From JBEGHD01 sp049334165 (GTDB lineage: Bacteria; Bacteroidota; Bacteroidia; Flavobacteriales_D; Sanyastnellaceae), in NCBI GenBank assembly GCA_049334165.1, contig JBEGHD010000011.1: a stretch of 64,000 bases of DNA; one strand, given 5' to 3'. Each line of letters begins with the position of its first letter. Position 1 is the first letter of the stretch. Below are positions 17,403 through 25,381 of this stretch, piece after piece. A program made the position numbers and the translations under genes. The notes beneath the pieces are model-generated. The model was not told the origin of the DNA, searched no databases, and saw only the letters and a list, made by a program, of their open reading frames with translations.

Positions 17403-20400
17403 ATGCTTACTAAATCTCTCCAGCGGCTTGTTGGAATGACTCTTTTTGTTGTTCTGATTTATCCTGCTTTCTCAACAGCACAAACTTACAATCAGGTAGA
17501 ATTCAACTCTGGACTTACGGAGGATGTGATCGCCAACGGGATTGGCACACCTTCATCTTCAACTACAAACGATATTGACGGAGGTGATTACGTCTACATT
17601 TCAGAAGACTATCAACTGGATGCCGGTGACGCACCGCTTGGTTTTGGACTTCCTTCAAATGGAATAATTGAAAGTCCAACGGAAACTGGAATGGATTTTC
17701 AAATGTCGCCCTTTGCCACGCCTTATGCTGGTAACAACTCTATGAGGCTGGAAGCCAATGGAGCTACAGGAACTCTTGATTTTGCGGATCTAAACCCGGC
17801 AGAGAGTGTTCACTTTTTGGTAATGTCTGGTGGCGGAAGCGGTAGCCTTACCGGGACGATCCAATTCCTGGATGGTTCCTCTCAGGCAATTCCTTCTACA
17901 AGTATTCCAGATTGGTACAACGGAACCTCCCTACCCACTGCAGTTAGTGGAATTGGTCGGGTAAATCTCGCTAGCGAAGATGTGGATAATCCGTTCAACA
18001 ACCCACGGGTTTATGAGTTATCAATAGCCATTGCAGCAGTAAATCAGAACAAGATAATAACCAGCGTGGATTTCGAAAAAGATTCATCTGGAGGCGTTGT
18101 GAATGTTTTCGCAATGAGCTACAAAGAAACTCCTTCTTGTGTGGCACCGTCCGACCTTTCAGTGAGTGATGTAACTCCAACTTCTGCCGAAGTGAGCTGG
18201 TCTGCGGCTGTGGGGCAGAGTAGCTGGGAGTATGTAGTGCAGCCCGCTGGCACGGGCCAGCCTACTGAAGCCGGGACATCTACAACTGAGAATCCACTCA
18301 GTTTGTCAAACCTCGACTCAGATGTCGACTACGAAGTTTACTTGAGAGCTGATTGCGATGCGAATGGCTTCAGCGAATGGATAGGACCAGTGAACTTTTC
18401 AACTCCGGCACAAATTGGCTGCGATCAGGGTGTTTACAATTACACTTATTGCTATGCCAACAACGAAAACACTTCTTTCCGTTATATGTCCGATAATGGG
18501 ACAGCATTAACCCTCTTCTTTAATGCTGGGTCGATGGAAGAAAGTTTTGGCACGCAGACTTACGATGACCTTGTTATTTATGATGGCTCGGACAACAGTG
18601 GAACTGTACTCTACAACAGCGATGTGGACAGTGAAGAACTTGCAGGAATGGAATTTGAAGCTTCGTCAGGTAGCATCTACATTACCCTCACTTCAGATTT
18701 CACTAACTCCTGCGCAACAGGTCAGCAAACAGAATTGGATTATGAGGTTTACTGCTCAGAGTCGACAGCGGCATGTGTTCGCGTTGATGACTTATCTGTT
18801 TCAGATGTTGGTGCTCTTTCTGCTCAGATTGGGTGGACTGCAACAGAAGGACAAACAGACTGGGAAGTTGTAGTTCAACCTGCCGGAACAGGTGAGCCAA
18901 CTGAGGCTGGAACGCCAACTATGGACAATCCTTTCACAGCATCTGATCTTGATTCTGAAACGGAGTATGAAGTTTACGTGAGAGCCAATTGTGGTGCAGA
19001 TGGATACAGCTTCTGGGAAGGGCCAGTCGGGTTTACAACGACCATTGCCTGCCCAGCGCCAACTAATCTGAGCGTGTCGGATGTAACTCCTACAAGTGCT
19101 CAATTGCATTGGGAGGGCACACCCGACCAAACCGAATGGGAAGTAGCCGTACAACCGCAAGGATCAGGCGTACCTACCGAGGCAGATGTAACTCTTCCGG
19201 CAGAATCTTTTGTTACTGGAATAGATCCGGGCGTTACATATGAGTTTTACGTTCGCGGAAACTGTGGAGTAGATCTCGGGTTGAGCGACTGGGCCGGACC
19301 TTTTGTGTTCGGTGGTTATGCAGCTATGGAAATTACAGCAGGTCTTTCAGACGATGTTATCGCCAATGGAGTTGGTGATCCAAATACTACTACTACAAAC
19401 GATATTGATGGGGGCAATTATGTCTACATGTCAGAAGATTATCAGGAACAAGCTGGTGACCCACTGCAAGGATTTGGATTGCCAGCCAACGGAGTTCTGA
19501 ATAGTCCGAACACACCAGGACTGATTTTCCACATGTCTCCGGAAGCTACTCCTTATGAAGGAAACAACTCATTGAGAATTGCGACAACCGGAAACAGTGG
19601 ACTTTTAGAGTTTAACAACGATCAACCCGCTCAGACGGTATTCCTGGCCGGGGTCTCAGGAAATGGCAGTGCCAGTCTTAACGGTACCATCAATTTTGCA
19701 GATGGCACAACCCAACCGATTCAAACTACCCTTGTACCGGATTGGTATTTTCAAAATTCTCAGCCAATCATTATTCAGGGTATGGGTAGGTTAAACCTTA
19801 ATAACAACAATGTAGAAAGTGACCCGAATAACCCGAGAGTCTATCAATTAGAGATTCCTATCAACCCGGAGAATCAGACCAAGGTAATTGAGAGCATGGA
19901 GATTGTAAAAGAGTCTGGAAACGGTGTGATGAACATCTTCGCAGCTAGTCTTTGCTTTACGCCAACATGCATCATTCCTGGTGAACCAGTAGTTTCTGAT
20001 ATAGCTCCTTTTTCAGCTACCATCGACTGGACAGCTCCCGAAGGACAGGACGCCTGGGAAATCGCAATCGTTGAGTCTGGCGCAGAGATTCCGGGTGCCG
20101 GTGTATCAGTAGCTGATGTTACTTACGATGCTACCGAACTCGATGATAATACTACCTATGATGTTTATATCCGAACTTCCTGTGGTGCTAGTTTTAGCAA
20201 TTGGGTTGGGCCTGTAGAGTTTACGACTCCAATTGCTTGTGAAATGCCGACCAACCTTTCAGCAACAAACATTCAGGCCACGAGTGCCGACCTTTCATGG
20301 ACAGGTACAGAAGGCCATACAGAATGGGAAGTAGTTGTGCAGCTCGAAGGAACTGGAGGGCCCACCGAAGCTGGTTCGCCAGCAGCCACTGAATCGTTCG

Positions 20401-21719
20401 ATGCCGATGGACTGTCGAGCGGAGCCATTTACGAATTCTACGTTCGCGGATATTGCGGAGAAGAATTTGGCTGGAGCGATTGGGCAGGACCATACACTTT
20501 TGGTGGATACACTGTCCTGGAAGTGACTTCAGGTTTTTCTGATGATGTGATTGCAAATGGAGTTGGAACACCTGACTCAACAACTACAAACGACCTCGAT
20601 GGCGTGAGTTATGCTTATTTCTCTGAAGACTATCAGCAACAGGAGGGAGATGCGTTTCTGGGGCTGGGACTTCCTGCAGATGGAATGCTAACCAGCCCGA
20701 ATGTTCCCGGCCTGACTTATCAAATGTCACCATTTGCCGATCCTTACGAAGGAAACAACTCTTTGAGAATTGAAACAGCCGGAAATGGCGGCACATTGCA
20801 GATTGCCAATGCATCACCTGCTCAGACAATCTATTTGGCGGGTGTTTCCGGAAGTGGTAATGCGTTTATCACAGGATCGATCAACTTTACAGACGGCACA
20901 TCGCAGGCCATTGAATCGTCAATCATCCCCGATTGGTTCAATTCTAATGACCAGCCAGTAATTATTTCTGGTATCGGTCGAATTAGCCTGGCAGATTATG
21001 TTGTTCAAACTCCTTTTAACAACCCGAGAATTTATCAGCTTACAGTTGATGTAGCCACGGGCAACCAGTCCAAAACAATTGAAAGCATCGATATTGTAAA
21101 AGACTCAGGTGGTGGAGTGGTAAATATTTTTGCTGTCAGCATGCGTTTTGCCGAAGGCTGCTTTGGCCCTGGTGAAGTGTCAGTTTCTGAAGTGACTTCA
21201 TCCTCTGCGGAAATTTCCTGGTCAGTTCAAGATGGACAGACCGATTGGGAAATTGCAGTAGTGCCTTCTGGATATCCAGTCCCTGAAAACGGAACCCCGG
21301 TTTCTGAACCATTTTACTCTGCCATGGGACTGGACGCTGAAGTTGCGTACGATGTCTATGTGAGAACAAATTGCGGAGATGGATTTAGCGAATGGATAGG
21401 TCCGGTTTCTTTCACCACACTGGCTGAAGTAGACTGTGTTGAGCTTGGAGCCAATATAGGAGATGCGTGTGATGATGGAAATCCCGATACAGAAAATGAT
21501 GTGGTCACAGAAGATTGCGGTTGCGAGGGAACTCCTATTGTTTCAGGCTGTTCAGCAGACCTGGATGGCAATCAGGTAGTCAGTACCAGCGACTTGCTAA
21601 TTTTGGTGGGCGACTTCGGTTGCACTTCAAACTGTGATGCAGATATTTCAGGAGATGATATGGTCGATGCGACCGATCTCCTCGATTTCTTAAGTCAATT
21701 TGGATCAATTTGCGATTAA
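17403..21719 (+). CDS. Large secreted modular protein: three unknown modules, FN3 domains, CUB-like domain, dockerin-like C-terminus
   Basis: A 1,438-residue exported protein with a signal peptide (GMTLFVVLIYPAFSTAQ, to about residue 27). A ~210-residue module occurs three times (~32-245, ~641-850, ~1038-1250). Its hallmarks are DVIANGxG, TTNDIDG, SEDYQ, GFGLPxNG, MSPxAxPYxGNNS, IPDWY and NNPRVYxL. I recognise no family for it. Between modules are about six fibronectin type III-like domains (SVSDVTPTSAEVSW, DYEVYLRADC patterns) and one CUB-like domain (~338-451, TYDDLVIYDGSDNSG). The C-terminus has a Cys-rich linker (GDACDDGNPDTENDVV) and two EF-hand-type calcium loops (DLDGNQVVSTSDLL and DISGDDMVDATDLL). 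There is no T9SS YPNP tail, so the exit route is unclear. Probably a surface or matrix protein; the substrate is unknown. Confidence 0.9.
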   Translation: MLTKSLQRLVGMTLFVVLIYPAFSTAQTYNQVEFNSGLTEDVIANGIGTPSSSTTNDIDGGDYVYISEDYQLDAGDAPLGFGLPSNGIIESPTETGMDFQMSPFATPYAGNNSMRLEANGATGTLDFADLNPAESVHFLVMSGGGSGSLTGTIQFLDGSSQAIPSTSIPDWYNGTSLPTAVSGIGRVNLASEDVDNPFNNPRVYELSIAIAAVNQNKIITSVDFEKDSSGGVVNVFAMSYKETPSCVAPSDLSVSDVTPTSAEVSWSAAVGQSSWEYVVQPAGTGQPTEAGTSTTENPLSLSNLDSDVDYEVYLRADCDANGFSEWIGPVNFSTPAQIGCDQGVYNYTYCYANNENTSFRYMSDNGTALTLFFNAGSMEESFGTQTYDDLVIYDGSDNSGTVLYNSDVDSEELAGMEFEASSGSIYITLTSDFTNSCATGQQTELDYEVYCSESTAACVRVDDLSVSDVGALSAQIGWTATEGQTDWEVVVQPAGTGEPTEAGTPTMDNPFTASDLDSETEYEVYVRANCGADGYSFWEGPVGFTTTIACPAPTNLSVSDVTPTSAQLHWEGTPDQTEWEVAVQPQGSGVPTEADVTLPAESFVTGIDPGVTYEFYVRGNCGVDLGLSDWAGPFVFGGYAAMEITAGLSDDVIANGVGDPNTTTTNDIDGGNYVYMSEDYQEQAGDPLQGFGLPANGVLNSPNTPGLIFHMSPEATPYEGNNSLRIATTGNSGLLEFNNDQPAQTVFLAGVSGNGSASLNGTINFADGTTQPIQTTLVPDWYFQNSQPIIIQGMGRLNLNNNNVESDPNNPRVYQLEIPINPENQTKVIESMEIVKESGNGVMNIFAASLCFTPTCIIPGEPVVSDIAPFSATIDWTAPEGQDAWEIAIVESGAEIPGAGVSVADVTYDATELDDNTTYDVYIRTSCGASFSNWVGPVEFTTPIACEMPTNLSATNIQATSADLSWTGTEGHTEWEVVVQLEGTGGPTEAGSPAATESFDADGLSSGAIYEFYVRGYCGEEFGWSDWAGPYTFGGYTVLEVTSGFSDDVIANGVGTPDSTTTNDLDGVSYAYFSEDYQQQEGDAFLGLGLPADGMLTSPNVPGLTYQMSPFADPYEGNNSLRIETAGNGGTLQIANASPAQTIYLAGVSGSGNAFITGSINFTDGTSQAIESSIIPDWFNSNDQPVIISGIGRISLADYVVQTPFNNPRIYQLTVDVATGNQSKTIESIDIVKDSGGGVVNIFAVSMRFAEGCFGPGEVSVSEVTSSSAEISWSVQDGQTDWEIAVVPSGYPVPENGTPVSEPFYSAMGLDAEVAYDVYVRTNCGDGFSEWIGPVSFTTLAEVDCVELGANIGDACDDGNPDTENDVVTEDCGCEGTPIVSGCSADLDGNQVVSTSDLLILVGDFGCTSNCDADISGDDMVDATDLLDFLSQFGSICD

Positions 21720-21745
21720 TTAGTTAAGGTGATAATTGTTCGAAA

Positions 21746-21786
21746 AAAGGCTGTCCAAACACGTTGTGAGGACAGCCTTTTTTTAT
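21746..21786 (+). terminator. Terminator of the 1,438-aa secreted protein gene
   Basis: AAGGCTGTCC (about 21747-21756) pairs with GGACAGCCTT (about 21770-21779), followed by T7. The dispersed GGGCGTTA element starts right after the T-tract, as it does after mdh. Confidence 0.88.
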
Positions 21787-21902
21787 TCCCTGATTTTGGG
21801 CGTTACCCTCGCGGGTCGGGCTTTTCGTTTCAATCTTTATTGCTCCCCACGCGCACAAAAGCAATCCCATCAATAAAGGATTTCCACTGCAATCCCTAAC
21901 GC
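21785..21902 (+). repeat. Dispersed GGGCGTTA...CCCTAACGC element, copy 3
   Basis: It starts ATTCCCTGATTTTGGGCGTTA behind a terminator T-tract and ends AATCCCTAACGC. The ends match copy 1, but the internal hairpin has a different loop (CCCACGCGCACAAAAGCAATCCCATC). Confidence 0.85.
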
Positions 21903-21991
21903 AGATTGAGGTGCTATTCAAAGTGAGTGCTACCCGTTGAAACATCTTTCAAAGGAAGAGAAGGCTTCAGGCTTCCGCCAGCAATGCTAAA

Positions 21992-22216
21992 GTGCGATTG
22001 ACAATCGTTGGAGCTCAAAAGATCAGTTTGCTTTCAATATATTTGGAAAAGCACGAACTAAAATACGAGCTACTCGAAAACCTAACTATTGATAAGCACT
22101 TCGAAAAATGTGCGCACGTGGGCAGGAAAGATTTCCACAAAAACACAAGCCTCCTTGATGCCATTTATGAGGGTACAAAACTGAATAACAATAACTTAAA
22201 CAACAAACCGACATAG
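21992..22216 (+). CDS. Small hypothetical ORF (74 aa), uncertain
   Basis: A GTG-initiated frame of 74 codons, soluble and basic (MRLTIVGAQKISLLSIYLEK...), ending in an Asn-rich tail (LNNNNLNNKPT). There is an in-frame stop shortly upstream, so it cannot extend far. It lies in an AT-rich accessory stretch between a dispersed repeat and the first cassette-like unit. It could be a real small gene, a fragment of a larger lost gene, or chance. No family is recognised. Confidence 0.3.
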   Translation: MRLTIVGAQKISLLSIYLEKHELKYELLENLTIDKHFEKCAHVGRKDFHKNTSLLDAIYEGTKLNNNNLNNKPT

Positions 22217-22248
22217 TTAGATAAAGGTAATACTTCCTTTATTGATAC

Positions 22249-23134
22249 GTTTGTGGCTATTTAAAGACGACCAAAAAATGAACAGACTAATTATATTATT
22301 GACACTCTTTTTGGCAACGAATTGTTTCGGACAAAACGCGTTTATTATCAAAGACGTTGTTGGACTGGACGGGATTAACAGAAGTGACTTTAAGATGAAT
22401 CCGAGCAATATTTTTGAAGACAGTTTATACGTTGTTTCAAAAACTTGTAGTGGCGAATGGGGTGGAACAATAAAATTTAAGAACAAAAAGACAGGCATTG
22501 AATATTCAGCCGCTTCTACTTGTCCTGTTGTGGTTAATAAACTGAACGGAAAATATTACATAACAAATACTTTGGCTCATTTAAGTGGCTTTTCAGAAAT
22601 TCTTGAAATTAGCAATCCAGAATTAATGACCGTTTTTGAGTTGCCTAAACCGAGAAGCAAAAAAGGAAAAACCATTGTTAGATACGTTGGAGATGACGAA
22701 TCAAAATCAACAAAAGGGACAAAACAGTTGGTTGACAGTATTGGTGTATTGACACTGGCTACATTTCCATACAATGGACAGTTGTATCATATTGTTACCG
22801 ATTTTAAAATGACATTCTTAAGCAAAATCGAGAATAATAAATTTGTAACAATTGACACTATTTCCGATAACAGCATTTGGACTTACGACCCAGAAGTTTT
22901 CGTGAAAGATAATGGACATATGATTGTCTTTTTCAAAAATCAAGAAGTGGAAGGTATTTTGGACATTTATGAAAACCAAATAACGGTAAGACGAAGAAAA
23001 TAAAAACAGCCACTAACAATGGGTATAAAACATAGGGCGGACAGTGGTTTCCGTAAGTTTTCGGCTCTTCACCAAGTTTGTTTCGGGCGGACAGTTAAGT
23101 GCTTCGAAATGCCCTACGTTTCATACCCGAGCCG
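22249..23134 (+). mobile_element. Integron-type gene cassette 1 (putative)
   Basis: The unit begins GTTTGTGGCTATTT (22249) and its far end, just before the attC-like site, reads AAACAGCCACTAAC (to 23017). The two are reverse complements at 12 of 15 positions when extended by one base. In integron cassettes the start of a cassette pairs with the R'' end of that cassette's own attC site, so this is the expected geometry. It carries a single plus-strand ORF (22278-23003) starting ~28 bases from the left boundary. No integrase gene lies in the window. Confidence 0.55.
22278..23003 (+). CDS. Cassette-borne exported protein of unknown function
   Basis: Start chosen at the Met of MNRLIILLTLFLATNCFGQ, which gives a clean signal peptide (residues 1-18); the open frame itself extends 36 bases further upstream. 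The mature part (~220 aa) is polar, with a Cys pair (SKTCSGEWGG and ASTCPVV) that could form a disulfide in the periplasm, and beta-rich sequence resembling a propeller or lipocalin-like fold, which I cannot assign. Base composition is visibly AT-richer than the flanking housekeeping genes, and the gene fills a cassette-like unit ending in an attC-like site. I infer horizontal acquisition. Confidence 0.7.
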   Translation: MNRLIILLTLFLATNCFGQNAFIIKDVVGLDGINRSDFKMNPSNIFEDSLYVVSKTCSGEWGGTIKFKNKKTGIEYSAASTCPVVVNKLNGKYYITNTLAHLSGFSEILEISNPELMTVFELPKPRSKKGKTIVRYVGDDESKSTKGTKQLVDSIGVLTLATFPYNGQLYHIVTDFKMTFLSKIENNKFVTIDTISDNSIWTYDPEVFVKDNGHMIVFFKNQEVEGILDIYENQITVRRRK

Positions 23135-23140
23135 TTGGGC
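23011..23140 (+). other. attC-like recombination site (complete)
   Basis: R''-like CACTAAC at 23011-23017 and R'-like GTTGGGC (fits GTTRRRY) at 23134-23140 enclose ~115 bases that can fold into one long hairpin. GGGTATAAAACATAGGGC on the left pairs with GCCCTACGTTTCATACCC on the right, with only G-T exceptions. The centre holds two GGCGGACAGT copies. Length and layout match attC sites of chromosomal integrons. An unrelated palindromic repeat is the alternative. Confidence 0.6.
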
Positions 23141-23764
23141 TTAATTTGAAATGAAACTTCTCACCATCATATTAGTCATTCTGACAACAAGCTGTTCGAC
23201 AGTGAATCATAGACTAGATCGATCACAAAAACAGGCAATCAAAGAGTCTCATTACCAGATTGGTGTAGGTTTAATCAGTCCTCAAAAGAAATTTCGAGAA
23301 ACAATGCTTCCCGAAAATTTTAAAAGCGCTTTGTTTTCCGACTCGAAGACACCGATAATTTTGATCGAAGATTACGAGGAAACTTGTGGTTCTTGTCCGA
23401 GTCATCAACTCCGATTTGTAAAAGGTGACACAATTTATATAGCTAAAAGAGATCTTTTCATTCCAACCGAGACAGATTCTGTTTTCCGACCAACATATGA
23501 TTTTGAGAAAATTGAATTTGAGCCTGATTCAGAAAACACACGTTACAAGATGCAGTACGGTGATATTTTTGAAATTCATCGAAATTTAGCTCAGAACAAA
23601 GATTGGAACTCAAATCCGTTTGATTATGGAACAGACGACTGTTTTGGAGGGAGTTTAACTATCGTTTCAGTAATTTATCCTGACCAGAAAATTGAGTCCA
23701 TGTATGTCAGATGTTGGAGGCCAGAAATATTTCTTGAATAAAACAAATAAAAGTTAAGCCCAAC
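23134..23764 (+). mobile_element. Integron-type gene cassette 2 (putative, attC truncated)
   Basis: The unit starts GTTGGGCTTAA (23134-23144) and ends with the exact reverse complement TTAAGCCCAAC (23754-23764), the R'' end its own attC should have (GCCCAAC fits RYYYAAC). It holds one ORF (23151-23741) that starts 10 bases after the left core. After 23764 the expected remainder of the attC hairpin is missing, so the site was cut or overwritten. Confidence 0.55.
23151..23741 (+). CDS. Cassette-borne lipoprotein of unknown function
   Basis: A 196-residue protein beginning MKLLTIILVILTTSCST, a lipoprotein signal with lipobox LTTSC (Cys15), so it is probably anchored in the periplasmic or outer membrane leaflet. 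The mature part has a CxxC motif (ETCGSCPSH) and two further Cys (DDCFGG and VRCWRP), which suggests redox or structural disulfides. No family is recognised. The gene exactly fills the second cassette-like unit. Confidence 0.75.
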   Translation: MKLLTIILVILTTSCSTVNHRLDRSQKQAIKESHYQIGVGLISPQKKFRETMLPENFKSALFSDSKTPIILIEDYEETCGSCPSHQLRFVKGDTIYIAKRDLFIPTETDSVFRPTYDFEKIEFEPDSENTRYKMQYGDIFEIHRNLAQNKDWNSNPFDYGTDDCFGGSLTIVSVIYPDQKIESMYVRCWRPEIFLE

Positions 23765-23887
23765 AAAAAATAAGGTAAAAGCGGCCATCACCTCTTCGGT
23801 TGATCAGGACGTCTGAAGAAAGTATTTTTCCATACTTTCAAATTCTCGGAAAGCCGCACTAGCTTTGGTCAAATGGTTCTACCAGTT

Positions 23888-24553
23888 ATGAAGAAACTTC
23901 TATCGTTTATTCTGATTTCATTTTCGACAATAACAGCCAAGGCTGATTACGTGCCCGTTGACTTGTATGCGATGATGCTAAAGGCCGAAAAGATAGTCTA
24001 CGGAGAGATTATTTCTCTTGACTCATTAACCTTCACTTTAGAAATAGAAGGAAGCGTGACTGGAGATACAGGAAATGTTACAGTTAAGAGATTTCAGGAC
24101 TGGCCTTGTGCTCACCGCTGGACGGACTATCGAACTGGGCAGAGATTGTTTCTCTTTCTCCATACCTCTAATGGAGCCATGGAAACTATGAGTGCTGGAA
24201 ATGAAGGAGAGCTACCAATTTGCCAAGACTCAATTTACATCAATAGTTCATCATTGATTCCACCACCGCCAAAAGGACTGGAAGCAAAGCGAGATACGGG
24301 TTTAAATAGTATTGAATTCTTTGAGTCAAGAACTCACATGCTATTTGGTGAGGGATATTATGGCTACAGCATGAGCTTGCAAAATTTTCTAACGGCTATT
24401 CATCGCATTCGAGGTTGTTTTGACATCGAAACGAAGTATGATCATTATCGAGTAGAAAAAGCCAAGCTACTTTGTTCTGTGGAAAAGACTCAAAAATTGA
24501 TAGCAATCGATAAAATATTTCGGTGGACGTACAAAGAGTTAATTATTAACTAG
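23888..24553 (+). CDS. Exported protein of unknown function
   Basis: Start placed at MKKLLSFILISFSTITAKA, a convincing signal peptide; the open frame begins 15 bases earlier with MVLPV. The mature protein (~200 aa) starts DYVPVDLYAMMLKAEKIVYGEI, a pattern I associate loosely with small periplasmic proteins of Bacteroidota, and has three Cys-containing patches (DWPCAHRW, LPICQDS and GCFDIE). It lies downstream of the truncated cassette, in AT-rich sequence, without an attC-like site of its own, so it may belong to the same accessory region without being a cassette. Function unknown. Confidence 0.7.
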   Translation: MKKLLSFILISFSTITAKADYVPVDLYAMMLKAEKIVYGEIISLDSLTFTLEIEGSVTGDTGNVTVKRFQDWPCAHRWTDYRTGQRLFLFLHTSNGAMETMSAGNEGELPICQDSIYINSSSLIPPPPKGLEAKRDTGLNSIEFFESRTHMLFGEGYYGYSMSLQNFLTAIHRIRGCFDIETKYDHYRVEKAKLLCSVEKTQKLIAIDKIFRWTYKELIIN

Positions 24554-24644
24554 TGGCTTCGTTTGGTTTGTCTTCCATTGCCGCTGTCGAGGGCTTTGAT
24601 TTGATTTTTATGAGTTTTAATGATTCAAATGATTTCTTTGATTA

Positions 24645-25181
24645 ATGAGGCTGATGAAAAAGCAGAAGATTGATTTTTTAAGAAGTAAAAGGAGAGTTCA
24701 AGTTGGTGTGCTTGATTTAGTTCTATCCTACTTATCTTTGATTTTTATCGTTGGTGTGCCTTGGTTGGTTTTTATTGTGCCTTTTGTTCATCAAGTACTG
24801 AATGGAAAAGTACCAAGTAGCTTATTTACATGCATATCCCTATTGTTGACCATCGTAGTAGTTTTTATTCTCCTATCGATTAATAAATCTTTCAAGCTGA
24901 CAGAAATTGGAAATTATGCAGACGCAGATGTACATGAAGATGTTAAGTTGTGTTTCGAAGAGCTGAACTGGAATTACGAGAAACTCTCGGAATTGGAGTA
25001 TGTTGCTTCTACTCCGATTTCTTGGTTCTCCTGGGGGGAGATTGTCTATTTAGCCCTGGTTGATGATTTGGTTCTAATGAATAGCAGAGGGAGTGTGTCT
25101 TCAATTACCTTTGGGAAAGACAAAAGGAATTTGAATAAATTCAAGAAAGCATTTATGCGAAGAGTCAAGAGTAGAAGGTGA
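24645..25181 (+). CDS. Membrane protein of unknown function with C-terminal cytoplasmic domain
   Basis: A 178-residue protein with a basic N-terminus (KKQKIDFLRSKRRVQ), two membrane segments (residues ~24-50 and ~60-83) and a ~90-residue soluble C-terminal part (DVKLCFEELNWNYEKLSELEY) ending in a basic stretch (RRVKSRR). A second possible start, MKKQK, lies three codons downstream. A terminator follows about 55 bases after the stop and is shared with the convergent strand. No family is recognised. Confidence 0.65.
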   Translation: MRLMKKQKIDFLRSKRRVQVGVLDLVLSYLSLIFIVGVPWLVFIVPFVHQVLNGKVPSSLFTCISLLLTIVVVFILLSINKSFKLTEIGNYADADVHEDVKLCFEELNWNYEKLSELEYVASTPISWFSWGEIVYLALVDDLVLMNSRGSVSSITFGKDKRNLNKFKKAFMRRVKSRR

Positions 25182-25235
25182 ATTACTAGAATTCAGATGT
25201 GAATAATTTAGAATAATCATTCTGAACTAAAATAC

Positions 25236-25269
25236 AAAAACCCCGAAAGCACCAGCTTCCGGGGTTTTT
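25236..25269. terminator. Bidirectional terminator A
   Basis: AAAAACCCCG (25236-25245) and CGGGGTTTTT (25260-25269) form a stem around AAAGCACCAGCTTC. The position serves the plus-strand gene ending at 25181 and minus-strand transcription from the ORF ending at 25382. Confidence 0.8.
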
Positions 25270-25289
25270 AATTTCCATTGAATTGCTTT

Positions 25290-25349
25290 CTACTTCTTCG
25301 CTTTCACCATTTCGGCAGTGCCGATGTGTTTCCCTTGGAAAGCTTCCAT
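25290..25349 (-). pseudogene. Remnant of an S9 peptidase C-terminus
   Basis: Read on the minus strand this encodes MEAFQGKHIGTAEMVKAKK and a TAG stop. It is nearly the same as the last residues of the S9 peptidase at 25841 (AMEAFLGKHIGTAQTVKAKK). Just upstream of the Met the frame is closed by a TAG, so only the tail survives. Confidence 0.8.
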
Positions 25350-25381
25350 CTATTGGAGGCCGTGGTTTGGATGTTTGAGCA

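Larger units (their letters stand above)
25227..25349 (-). repeat. Duplicated S9-peptidase 3' end plus terminator, copy A
   Basis: About 122 bases that match 25777-25900, including the terminator and the last ~19 codons of the S9 peptidase gene. Copy A is the outer, non-functional one. Confidence 0.85.

Noticed and set aside
22079..22222. Possible upstream attC (ACCTAAC ... GTTAGAT)
   Set aside because: Only the outer ~10 bases pair, the interior does not fold, and the better cassette boundary is at 22249, where the complement of the R'' end is found.
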